Of a stretch of 64,000 nucleotides of DNA, positions 17,456-26,359 are shown piece by piece. Source of the stretch: CAUZIR01 sp034421295 (GTDB lineage: Bacteria; Chloroflexota; Dehalococcoidia; Lucifugimonadales; UBA2962). Made by a program: the position numbers and the translations under genes. The notes under the pieces were generated by a model, which worked only from the letters and a program-made list of their open reading frames with translations, did not search any database and had not been told where the DNA came from. Location: the NCBI GenBank assembly GCA_034421295.1, contig DAOUKM010000013.1, positions 62,001 through 126,000 on the forward strand, in the 5' to 3' direction. Position 1 is the first letter of the stretch. Each line of letters starts with the position of its first letter.

Positions 17456-18934
17456 ATGACAGAGAGAAAGAAAATCTACGCACCAGAATTCCCCAGAGGA
17501 TTGGAATGGCTCAATTCTGCGCATCCAGTCACCATCGAGGGCTTGAAGGGAAAGCTCATAATTCTTGACTTTTGGACGTATTGTTGAATCAACTGCATGC
17601 ACGCAATTCCGCAGTTGGCGGAACTGGAAAATAAGTACCGAGACGTGTTGGTGGTGATAGGTGTGCACTCTGCCAAATTCACACAGGAAAAGTCGCTCGA
17701 CAACGTGCGCCAGGCGGTGCTGCGTTACGACATCATGCACCCGGTGGCCAACGACTCGGGTTTTGAGGTGTGGCGCCGGTGGGGGGTGCGCGCCTGGCCG
17801 ACCTTCATGTTCATAGGTCCGGAAGGCACCGTCCTCGGAAAGCACGAAGGCGAATTCGACAAAGATGCTCTGGACAGGGCAATCGCAGGTTTGATAGCCG
17901 ATTTCGACGCAAGGGCGTTGATCGACCGCACCCCAGTCCATTTCACGCTGGAGCGCGAGAAGATGTCGGATGGTCCGCTCTCGTTTCCAGGCAAGGTCTT
18001 GGCCGACGGAGAGTCAGACACGCTCGTGGTCGCCGACTCCAATCACAACCGCCTCGTCGTAGCCGGGCTTGATGGACGAGTCCGTGCAATCGTAGGGTCC
18101 GGTGCAGCCGGGCTCGCTGACGGGGACTTCGCTTCTGCGCGATTCCGAGATCCGCAGGGGCTAGCCCTTGCCGGGGACCAGCTCTACGTTGCAGACACGA
18201 AGAACCACGCAATCCGCCGGGTTAATCTCTCTGAGGGCAATGTCGTCACGCTTGCGGGCACCGGACAACCTGCCCCCAGATTCAGTTCCGGCGGTCCTGC
18301 CAAGTCAACCCCGATTAAATCGCCATGGGATGTCGCTCTCTACGATGGGAGCCTCTACATTGCAATGGCAGGTTTCCACCAGATATGGCGACTAGACCTG
18401 GTGTCGGGGTTCATGGCGCCGCACGCCGGCTCCGGTCGGGAGGATATCGAGGACGGTCCCCTGCTCTCGGCCCAGTTGGCACAGCCGAGCGGCATCGTGA
18501 GCGATGGCTCCAAGCTCTATTTTGCCGACAGCGAGACCAGCGCCATCCGTACGGCCGACGTGGATGCCGCAGGCGTCGTGTCGACCATCGTCGGCGAGGA
18601 CCTGTTTTCGTTCGGTGACCTAGACGGCCCCGGTAAGAGCGCAAGGCTGCAGCACCCTATAGGCGTGGACCTTGCGGGGGGATTCCTGTACCTGACGGAC
18701 ACTTACAACAACAGGATCAAGAGGATTGAACTGGTTACCGGCGAAGTAACCACCCTGTTCGGGACGGGGCAGCCAGGCCTGGAGGATGGAAACGGAAAAG
18801 GGGCGAGTTTCCACGAGCCTGGAGGTCTCTCTGTAGCCGGAGACCGGATCTTCATCGCCGACACCAACAACCACGCCGTACGCGTGGCAGACATCGTCAC
18901 CGGTTCAGTTTCCACACTTGCGGTCATGCCCTAG
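17456..18934 (+). CDS. thioredoxin-like/NHL-repeat protein, probable selenoprotein (TGA read as Sec44)
   Basis: The gene starts at ATG 17456, 7-8 bases after aaggagag. It reads APEFPRGLEWLN, then IILDFWTYC and a TGA at 17585-17587 (codon 44). It continues in the same frame as INCMHAIPQLAELENKY for another 448 codons. Cys-containing relatives of the NHLRC2 type have FWTYCCINC here, so the TGA replaces the first cysteine of the CxxC redox pair and would give a U-x-x-C site. Residues 1-150 form the thioredoxin-like domain (with WRRWGVRAWPTFMF). The rest is about five NHL propeller repeats (LYVADTKNHAIRRV, LYLTDTYNNRIKRI, IFIADTNNHAVRV). A hairpin just after the TGA fits a bacterial SECIS. A standard gene caller would start at 17597 and lose the redox domain's N-terminus. 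A point mutation or sequencing error is the alternative. Confidence 0.8.
17588..17623 (+). promoter_or_regulatory. candidate bacterial SECIS element
   Basis: Immediately after the in-frame TGA (17585-17587), the bases ttccgc (17607-17612) and gcggaa (17618-17623) form a 6-bp stem around the loop agttg. The loop begins 25 bases after the TGA and has a G within its first two positions plus a GT step, which fits the loose bacterial SECIS rules as I remember them. An alternative 7-bp stem, caactgc/gcagttg (17590-17596/17611-17617), overlaps it. The element lies inside coding sequence, as bacterial SECIS elements do. Confidence 0.6.
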
Positions 18935-18944
18935 GCTGGTCCGG

Positions 18945-20990
18945 ATGCCTAATCGACTCGCTGCCGAGAGCAGCCCCTATCTCCTTCAACACAAAGATAA
19001 CCCTGTGGACTGGTTCCCCTGGGGTGGTGAAGCGCTTGAAGAGGCAAGGAGACAGGATAAGCCGATCCTGCTGAGTATCGGATACTCGGCCTGTCACTGG
19101 TGTCACGTCATGGAGCGCGAATCCTTCGAAGACGACGAGATCGCCGCTCAGATGAATCGCAGCTTCATCTCCGTCAAAGTGGACCGCGAGGAGCGCCCCG
19201 ACATCGATTCCATATACATGACGGCTGTGCAGGCTATCGCCGGACACGGAGGGTGGCCTCTAACCGTGTTCTTGATGCCGGACGGTAAGCCCTTTTATGG
19301 AGGCACCTACTTTCCCCCATCGGACCGCGGCGGAATGCCCGGGTTTCCCAGAGTGCTCGACGCGGTCTCCAATGCATATCAGAACAAGAGGAGCGACCTT
19401 GAGCTCTCCTCAGAGCAGCTTGTGGCCCGGATACGTCAGACCACGCTTGCAGGGAGATCTCGTGAACTTCTTACCGAGGCCAACCTTTCTTCGGCCTACC
19501 TAAACCTAGCCGCTCAAGCCGACCGGGAGATGGGGGGGCTGAGTGGTCCTCCCAAATTCCCCCAGCCGATGATCTACGAGTTTCTACTCCGCTACCACCT
19601 AAGGACAGGGGACAGCGACGCCCTGGAGCTGGCGACCACTACCCTGGACGCAATGGCAGAGGGAGGGATCTACGATCAGGTTGGCGGCGGCTTCCACCGT
19701 TACTCCACGGACGAGCGATGGCTGGTTCCCCACTTCGAGAAAATGCTCTACGACAATGCCCTGCTGGCCCGGCTCTACCTGCACGCATTCCAGATAACCG
19801 GAAAGTCTGCTTACCGGCGCATTGTCGATGAGACACTTCGCTACGCCATCAGGGAAATGATGACCCCGGAAGGTGCGTTCTACGCCGCACAGGACGCCGA
19901 TAGCGAGGGAGTGGAAGGCAAATTCTTCGTGTGGAGGCCGGAGGAGCTCTTCGAGGTCCTGGGTCCCTCTGCCGGTAAGCGCATGGCCGCATACTTCGAT
20001 GTGACCGATGCGGGCAATTTCGAGGGCTCATCGATCCTGAACTTCACTGATGAGCTTCGCACCTCCGTGTCGCGGGACGACCCCGAGGTCTTGCAGTTCA
20101 TCGCCAACTCCAAAGCGAAGCTGTACGAGGCTCGTTCTCTCCGCGTGCCCCCCGATACCGACGACAAGGTCCTGACTGCTTGGAACGGGCTGATGATAGC
20201 GGCTCTGGCAGAGGCATCGGCGGTGCTAGAGAGCCAAGAGTACGCCGAAGCGGCCGTCAAGTGTTCAGACTTCCTGCTCACGAACCTCCGGCGCGACGGG
20301 CGAGTCTTGCGAACCTACAAGGACGGATTGGCCAAACTCAACGGCTACCTGGAGGACTACGCGTTTGCAATCGACGGCCTCCTAGCGTTGCATGAAGCGA
20401 CCCTGGAGCCACGCTGGCTTCTTGAAGCGATCGGTCTGGGAAAATCGATGGTCGAACTGTTCTGGGACCGGGGCACCTGCCAGTTCTTTGACACGGGCTC
20501 GGATCACGACAATCTCGTCGTTCGTCCCCGCGACGTCTCCGACAATGCAATTCCATCGGGCAGCTCGGCGGCCTGCTCTGTGCTGCTGAAACTCGCCGTA
20601 TATACGGGCGAGCCCGGTATGCGGGACATCGCTGTCGAGGGCATCCGCTCAGCCAGGGAATTGATGGTGCAGGTGCCTGCCGGGTCGGGTCACTGGCTCG
20701 GCGGGCTGGACTTTTACCTCAGTGCTCCAAGGGAGGTCGCCATCGCCGGAGACCCCGGAGACGATGCTACCCGTGCTCTGCTGGACGAGGTCTACAGACA
20801 CTACATACCCAACAAAGTTGTTATGGGGGTGGGCGGCGAGAGTGAGTTGTCCAACCTGCCCCTTGCAAGGATGCGGGAACGAATAGGAGGGGCGCCCACT
20901 GCCTACGTCTGCGAGAACTATGCCTGCCAGCTACCCACACGTGAGCCGGATGTGCTGGCCAAGCAGTTGGCTGGCCTAAAGTCACCATAG
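18945..20990 (+). CDS. DUF255 thioredoxin-domain protein (YyaL/SSP411 family)
   Basis: This 681-residue protein starts with NRLAAESSPYLLQHKDNPVDW and carries a thioredoxin-like N-terminal domain with CxxC at Cys50-Cys53 (ACHWCHVMERESF). A long alpha/alpha-barrel region resembling glycan-processing enzymes follows (KFPQP, DQVGGGFHRYSTD, HFEKMLYDNA, DKVLTAWNGLMI). The family is widespread and its biochemical function is not settled. ATG 18945 is chosen over an upstream in-frame ATG because it gives the conserved N-terminus. It lies 10 bases behind the selenoprotein candidate, so the two redox proteins are probably one operon. Confidence 0.93.
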   Translation: MPNRLAAESSPYLLQHKDNPVDWFPWGGEALEEARRQDKPILLSIGYSACHWCHVMERESFEDDEIAAQMNRSFISVKVDREERPDIDSIYMTAVQAIAGHGGWPLTVFLMPDGKPFYGGTYFPPSDRGGMPGFPRVLDAVSNAYQNKRSDLELSSEQLVARIRQTTLAGRSRELLTEANLSSAYLNLAAQADREMGGLSGPPKFPQPMIYEFLLRYHLRTGDSDALELATTTLDAMAEGGIYDQVGGGFHRYSTDERWLVPHFEKMLYDNALLARLYLHAFQITGKSAYRRIVDETLRYAIREMMTPEGAFYAAQDADSEGVEGKFFVWRPEELFEVLGPSAGKRMAAYFDVTDAGNFEGSSILNFTDELRTSVSRDDPEVLQFIANSKAKLYEARSLRVPPDTDDKVLTAWNGLMIAALAEASAVLESQEYAEAAVKCSDFLLTNLRRDGRVLRTYKDGLAKLNGYLEDYAFAIDGLLALHEATLEPRWLLEAIGLGKSMVELFWDRGTCQFFDTGSDHDNLVVRPRDVSDNAIPSGSSAACSVLLKLAVYTGEPGMRDIAVEGIRSARELMVQVPAGSGHWLGGLDFYLSAPREVAIAGDPGDDATRALLDEVYRHYIPNKVVMGVGGESELSNLPLARMRERIGGAPTAYVCENYACQLPTREPDVLAKQLAGLKSP

Positions 20991-21245
20991 CTGATCGCTT
21001 CCCGGTATTGGTAGACGCCGACGCGGACAGGCCTGCGGTCCCGCCATTGCCCTGTATGGTCGTAGGCAGAGCGAGAGAACAAGGTTTGCGATGAGCCCAT
21101 GCACGCGAATGTGGCCGCACGACGCTTTACTTGCTGAGCGAACGGCGGCGCTGGATACGGGAAGACCCACCCAGCCCTCCCGATTCCAATTGCGACCTCT
21201 TGGAGGCTGCCAATATCATGATCGTGGCCTTCCACTGAACTGTCG

Positions 21246-22700
21246 GTGCTGAAAACCTTGAGCGATAGATCACTGATACACCAGCTAAGACGCATCGTTG
21301 GTGATGCATACGTCGTAGACGATCTGCCCGGCCTGATCGCCTTTGAGTACGACGGATCGGTCGACCGTGCACTACCTTCGGCAGTGACATTGCCGGCTTC
21401 GACTGCCGAGGTGTCGGAAGTGATGAAGGCGGCCAGAGACCACGGCGTTACGATCGTCGCCCGCGGTGCAGGCACTGGACTTAGCGGCGGTTCGATCCCT
21501 GAGCAAGGAAGCCTGGTGATCTCGCTAACCAGGATGAACCGGATCATAGAGATTGACCCGGCCAATCGTCTGGCCGTTGTCGAACCCGGAGTAGTCAATC
21601 TGGATCTCACGGTGGCCGCCGCCGAGCACGACCTCTACTATGCGCCGGATCCTTCAAGCCAACAGGCCTGTACCATCGGCGGGAACGTGGCCGAGAACTC
21701 GGGCGGCCCCCACTGCCTCGCGTACGGTGTGACCACCAATCATGTCCTAGGTATGGAGGCAGTGTTGGCGGACGGGACTGTTGTGTGGCTGGGCGGCCGC
21801 ACGTCCGAGACGCCGGGCTACGACCTTCGCGGAATCTTGATCGGATCGGAAGGTACCCTGGCGCTCGTGACCAAGGTCATCGTCAGATTGCTGAGGCGCC
21901 CCGAGTCCGTCAAGACCATGTTGGCCGTTTACAGGGACATGGACGACGCAAGCGCCGCCGTGTCGGACGTTATCCGGTCAGGCATCGTACCGGCAGCCAT
22001 GGAGATGATGGACGACCTGGCCATCGCCGCGGTAGAGCCCGCGGTCAACGCCGGATACCCGGCTGACGCCGGTGCCGTGCTGCTGGTCGAGGTGGACGGC
22101 CTAGCCGAGTCCGTGGAAGAGGAGTCCGAGCTGGTCGAATCTGTGATGGCGCGGCACTCTCCGATGGAAATCAGGACCGCCCGGGACGATAAAGAGCGTC
22201 AGCGATTGTGGGCCGGCCGTAAGGGGGCGTTGGGAGCGCTTGGAAGACTTGCCCCCAATTACTACCTGATAGACGGAACGATACCGCCTACTCGACTGGT
22301 AGAGGTGATGGCGCGCATAAAGGAAATATCTGCAGAATCGGGATTCCCAATAGCCAACGTTCTGCATGCGGGGGATGGCAACCTTCATCCCTCGATTCTC
22401 TTCGATGAGCGCAAGCCAGGCGAGACGGAACGGGTGCTCGAAATAGGCGGCCAGATACTCAAGCTGTGTGTCGATGAGGGAGGCGTCCTGTCCGGCGAGC
22501 ACGGGATAGGCATCGAGAAGAGAGAGTACATGCCATACATGTTCAGCGAGGGGGACATGCGGGCGATGGCGAAGCTGAAGCCGGCATTTGACACCCGGGA
22601 CGCTCTCAACCCGGGCAAGATCTTCCCGCAGGGATCAGCGATCAATCAGTTTACCCAGATTGGTCCGGTAGCACGGACGGGCGCCGGGGCCTTCGTGTGA
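21246..22700 (+). CDS. glcD: FAD-linked oxidase, glycolate/lactate oxidase subunit GlcD
   Basis: This 484-residue flavoprotein of the vanillyl-alcohol oxidase fold oxidises a 2-hydroxy acid such as glycolate or D-lactate. It has the FAD-binding motif RGAGTGLSGGSIP, the GGNVAENSGGPHCLAYGVT segment, the NVLHAGDGNLHP motif and the C-terminal GEHGIGIEKREYM. The gene is followed, with a 4-base GTGA overlap, by a glcE-like gene and then by a glcF-like gene. This is the standard three-subunit order of the membrane-associated enzyme that passes electrons to the quinone pool. Confidence 0.93.
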   Translation: MLKTLSDRSLIHQLRRIVGDAYVVDDLPGLIAFEYDGSVDRALPSAVTLPASTAEVSEVMKAARDHGVTIVARGAGTGLSGGSIPEQGSLVISLTRMNRIIEIDPANRLAVVEPGVVNLDLTVAAAEHDLYYAPDPSSQQACTIGGNVAENSGGPHCLAYGVTTNHVLGMEAVLADGTVVWLGGRTSETPGYDLRGILIGSEGTLALVTKVIVRLLRRPESVKTMLAVYRDMDDASAAVSDVIRSGIVPAAMEMMDDLAIAAVEPAVNAGYPADAGAVLLVEVDGLAESVEEESELVESVMARHSPMEIRTARDDKERQRLWAGRKGALGALGRLAPNYYLIDGTIPPTRLVEVMARIKEISAESGFPIANVLHAGDGNLHPSILFDERKPGETERVLEIGGQILKLCVDEGGVLSGEHGIGIEKREYMPYMFSEGDMRAMAKLKPAFDTRDALNPGKIFPQGSAINQFTQIGPVARTGAGAFV

Positions 22701-24058
22701 AGGACGTGGCGGATTCTGAGTCGAACTCGTGCAGTGATGCAGGGCCGCATGGGGCCTTCCGGGAAATTGCCGGTGGATCTGTCTCCAGGCCCTCACCCGA
22801 CCACGAAATCGACGGGCTAACACCGGGCGCGGTATTTATCCCCGAGACCTTGGAAGCCCTGTGCGCAGGGCTGGCTGCCTGCACGGAAGAGCGTCTGGCT
22901 GCATCACCCGTGGGAGGACTCACTCGTACCAGCATCGGCAAGATCCCGGCCCGATACGATGCCGCCATCGATACCGGTCGCCTAAGCAACCTGGTCTCAC
23001 ACAATCAGGCCGACCTGACAGCCACAGTAGAGGCCGGGATCACCGTTTCTTCACTCCAGAAGATGCTCGCCGAGCACGGGCAGTTCATAGCTATCGACCC
23101 TCCCCTACCCGATCGCGCGACCGTCGGCGGGACTCTGGCTCTGGGAACCTCCGGCCCTCTCAGGTGGCAGGGCTGGGGTCTCCGCGACCTCGTGATCGGC
23201 ATGAAGGTGGCCTCACCGAATGGCGAACTGACTAGGAGCGGCGGTCAGGTGGTGAAGAACGTGAGCGGCTATGACATGTCCCGGCTCCACATCGGCGGGC
23301 TTGGCACGCTAGGAATCGTCGTCGAGGCGTCGTTCAAACTCACGCCCCTGCCCGCCCGCCAGGCAACCATCATTGCCTCGTTCCGAAGACCCGCCGATGC
23401 CTTCGATGCTGGCATGTCAATGTTCCACGGCAGGGGTTCGCCCCTTGCCATAACGTTGCTGAGCCCGGTTGCGGCACAAAAGCTCGGCATCATCCGAAAG
23501 GGCAGCCACCACCTGGCGGTGAGGCTGCACGGGCGAACTCGCTCACTGGAACGCATGGTCGACGAGGCCCGTGCAGCCTGTAGCCGACTAGAACCCTTGG
23601 AGATGGACCGACTCGTGAACGACGACCACGAGCGGATATGGCGCGCGGTGGCAGATTTCGGATGGGATGAGAACACAAGACCGGACGCTTCCGTCCGGAT
23701 CTCCCTTCCGCCAGCCACGGTTGGCGAAGTTCTGGCATCCCTCGAAAGCGCGGCAGCAGCACGCGGCCTGCTGCCCGCCATAGTGGCGCAAGTCGCCTCA
23801 GGCACCGTGCTGCTCCACCTGTTCAGCCCGAGTCCCCCGATCAATACAGGGGCCTTGGCGCAGGTCATCGCCGACACTCGCAAGCTCGCCAGGCAGCGCC
23901 GGGGCAGTGCTGTGCTCGAGCAAGCACCCCTGGAGTCGAAAATGAGCATCGATGTGTGGGACGGAGGAGGTGACGCAACGGCGATCATGCGGCGGCTCAA
24001 GGATCAATACGACCCCAATTGCACCCTCAACCCGGGACGGTTCCTCAGTGGAATCTGA
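22697..24058 (+). CDS. glcE: FAD-binding oxidase subunit GlcE
   Basis: This is the second flavin subunit of the glycolate oxidase complex. The 453-residue protein starts at GTG 22697 inside the glcD stop region. It carries the FAD-domain pattern with GGTLALGTSGPLRW, the VVKNVSGYDMSRLHIGGLGTLG motif and a C-terminal DPNCTLNPGRF. It is longer than Escherichia coli GlcE (about 350), with additional N-terminal residues of low similarity. Its end overlaps the start of the iron-sulphur subunit gene. Confidence 0.88.
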   Translation: MKDVADSESNSCSDAGPHGAFREIAGGSVSRPSPDHEIDGLTPGAVFIPETLEALCAGLAACTEERLAASPVGGLTRTSIGKIPARYDAAIDTGRLSNLVSHNQADLTATVEAGITVSSLQKMLAEHGQFIAIDPPLPDRATVGGTLALGTSGPLRWQGWGLRDLVIGMKVASPNGELTRSGGQVVKNVSGYDMSRLHIGGLGTLGIVVEASFKLTPLPARQATIIASFRRPADAFDAGMSMFHGRGSPLAITLLSPVAAQKLGIIRKGSHHLAVRLHGRTRSLERMVDEARAACSRLEPLEMDRLVNDDHERIWRAVADFGWDENTRPDASVRISLPPATVGEVLASLESAAAARGLLPAIVAQVASGTVLLHLFSPSPPINTGALAQVIADTRKLARQRRGSAVLEQAPLESKMSIDVWDGGGDATAIMRRLKDQYDPNCTLNPGRFLSGI

Positions 24059-25550
24059 TGCCCATCCATTTGCAGGAGCATTGTCCGAAGACAATTCCTC
24101 TCCATCTACCTCGATGAAAGGCGTCCCGTCTGCTCCGGGTTTCGACACCCACGACGCACCCGCAGAGGAGGACCTCTACAAGTGTGTCCACTGCGGCTTT
24201 TGCCTGCAGGCCTGTCCCACATACGTACAGACCGGACTCGAAACCGAATCTCCCAGGGGCCGAATAGCCCTGATGAAGGCCGTCAACGAGGGACGGCTGG
24301 GGATTGGAGAAGACGTCTACAGACACTGGGACATGTGTATCCAGTGCCGGGCTTGCGAGGCTGTGTGCCCGTCAGGCGTGCCCTACGGACGGCTGATAGA
24401 AAAGACCATGGTGCAGGTCGAAAGGCGGAGAAAGGTCTCCCTTCTGGGTCGTTTCATATCCTGGCTGGTGATTGGAAAGATCCTCCCAGACCAGAATGCC
24501 CTGACCGGCGTTGTGGGTGCACTCAGGCTGTACCAGCGATCCGGTCTTCAGAGCGCCCTTCGACTGTCCAGACTCCTTAAGATCATGCCAGCGAAAATCG
24601 CCGATCTGGAGCAATCGCTGCCAACCACACCGGATGCCTTCTTTGCTGCCGAGGGCCAGATATATCAGGCTCAGGGCCAGCCCCGAGCATCGGTGGCATT
24701 GCTATCGGGATGCGTAATGCCCCTGGTACACGGTCCACACATGCGGGCGGTGGTAAGGGTTCTGAACCGAAACGGGGTGGAAGTGGTCGTGCCGCAGTCA
24801 CAGGTGTGCTGCGGAGCGATTCACACCCACGTCGGCGACATCGAGGGGACACGAGAGCTGGCGCGCCGCAATGTGGACGCATTCCTGGCGTTGCCTGTCG
24901 ACGCCGTCATAACCGCATCGGCAGGTTGTGGAACCAGGATGAAAGAATACGGTGAACTCCTCAGTGATGACGCGCAATACGCTCAGAGATCGAGGGAACT
25001 GTCCGAGAAGGTGCTCGATGTCCATGAGTTCCTTTGCGACCTGCCAATAGACCCTCCAAAGGGCACTCTAGACCGCACGGTTACCTACCAGGACGCCTGC
25101 CACCTGTCCCACACCCAGCACGTGCGCAGCCAGCCGCGTGCTCTTCTGGAATCTATCCCTGGAATTCGCCTGAGCGAGATGAGCGACTCCACGCGCTGCT
25201 GCGGGGCCGGCGGTACCTACACAATCACCCAAAGGGAGATGTCCCTCAGGCTCCTGAAAGACAAGATGAAATCGATCGGGGGTACCGGCGCGGCTGTGGT
25301 GGCTACGGGCAACCCGGGCTGCATGATACAGCTGCAGTACGGAGCCGAACTTGGCAGCGCCCCTATCGAGGTCAAGTACGTGACCGATCTGCTCGACGAG
25401 GCGTACCTTGCCGAAGGGTCGGCTGGCGTAAAGGCCCGACCCACAAAACAGCCACGCGATAGCGATTCGGGCTGGGAGGAGGAGCGAGATGAACTTAGGT
25501 CTAAGTGGAAGAGCCGCCCTGGTGACCGGCGGCAGCGACGGGATAGGTAG
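24048..25550 (+). CDS. glcF: glycolate oxidase iron-sulphur subunit GlcF
   Basis: This electron-transfer subunit has two 4Fe-4S motifs near the N-terminus (CVHCGFCLQACP and CIQCRACEAVCP) and two CCG domains that bind further cofactors or quinone (VCCGAIHTHVGD and RCCGAGGTYT). The start is uncertain: GTG 24048 overlaps glcE by 11 bases, and ATG 24114 is an alternative. The conserved part begins near 24170. The C-terminal 35 residues are charged and unlike the family, and overlap the next gene by 62 bases. Confidence 0.9.
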   Translation: MESDAHPFAGALSEDNSSPSTSMKGVPSAPGFDTHDAPAEEDLYKCVHCGFCLQACPTYVQTGLETESPRGRIALMKAVNEGRLGIGEDVYRHWDMCIQCRACEAVCPSGVPYGRLIEKTMVQVERRRKVSLLGRFISWLVIGKILPDQNALTGVVGALRLYQRSGLQSALRLSRLLKIMPAKIADLEQSLPTTPDAFFAAEGQIYQAQGQPRASVALLSGCVMPLVHGPHMRAVVRVLNRNGVEVVVPQSQVCCGAIHTHVGDIEGTRELARRNVDAFLALPVDAVITASAGCGTRMKEYGELLSDDAQYAQRSRELSEKVLDVHEFLCDLPIDPPKGTLDRTVTYQDACHLSHTQHVRSQPRALLESIPGIRLSEMSDSTRCCGAGGTYTITQREMSLRLLKDKMKSIGGTGAAVVATGNPGCMIQLQYGAELGSAPIEVKYVTDLLDEAYLAEGSAGVKARPTKQPRDSDSGWEEERDELRSKWKSRPGDRRQRRDR

Positions 25551-26271
25551 GGCAACCGCCCACCGCCTGGCTACCGAGGGTGTGTCGGTTGCCATCACCG
25601 CCCGCCGCACCGACCACCTGCAGGCTGCCGCCAGCGAGATAGCGACAGAGACCGGTGGGGAGGTGCTGGCGTTGCCGGGAGACGTTACCAGGCCGGATCA
25701 GGTCCAGTCTGTCGTGGACCAGGCTGCAGCAGCCTTCGGCCGACTGGACATCCTGGTCAGCAACGCTGGCAGGTCGGCGGCCGACCATGTCGACGCTGTC
25801 GCTGATGCGGTGTGGAGGGAGGACCTAGACCTAAAGCTGATGGGCGCAGTCCTGGGCGCGCGCGCAGCTGCCGTCCACATGCGCCGCCAGGGCGGTGGGC
25901 GGATAATCAATATCACAACGCCGGCAGGCAAGGCACCCAGAGGAGGAAGCGTTCCGACCTCCGTCAGCCGCGCCGCGGGCATCGCCCTGACCAAGGCCAT
26001 GTCCCTCGACTACGCTGCCGACCGGATCACCGTGAACACGGTTTGCATCGGGCTGATCAAGAGCGCTCAGCACGAGCGCTGGTGGCGCGACTCGAGCGGG
26101 CAGTTGACCCTGGACGAATGGTATGAAGACCTGGGGGCTGGCGTGCCGCTTGGCAGGGTCGGCGAGGCATCCGAGGCGGCCGACCTGATTTCGTTCCTGG
26201 TATCTGACCGGGCGGCCTATATCACCGGCACAGCCGTCAACATAGACGGAGGCATGTCACCGGTCGTATAG
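25489..26271 (+). CDS. SDR family oxidoreductase
   Basis: This 260-residue short-chain dehydrogenase has the cofactor motif TGGSDGIG, SNAG, and the C-terminal INIDGG. The usual YxxxK tyrosine region reads TSVSRAAGIALTKAM. The canonical catalytic Tyr and Lys are therefore not evident and Ser-Arg appears instead, so the catalytic mechanism is in doubt. A strong site (gaggaggagcgag) precedes ATG 25489 inside the glcF frame. Placed behind glcDEF, it may act on the same hydroxy acid or aldehyde pool, which is inference. Confidence 0.85.
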   Translation: MNLGLSGRAALVTGGSDGIGRATAHRLATEGVSVAITARRTDHLQAAASEIATETGGEVLALPGDVTRPDQVQSVVDQAAAAFGRLDILVSNAGRSAADHVDAVADAVWREDLDLKLMGAVLGARAAAVHMRRQGGGRIINITTPAGKAPRGGSVPTSVSRAAGIALTKAMSLDYAADRITVNTVCIGLIKSAQHERWWRDSSGQLTLDEWYEDLGAGVPLGRVGEASEAADLISFLVSDRAAYITGTAVNIDGGMSPVV

Positions 26272-26359
26272 GCGCACCTCAGCGTTCCAAGGCCCGTCCT
26301 GACGGGCCGCTGCCCCGATTCCATCCGCGCCAACGCATCCTGGCAGGGCGTGCGGCGAT

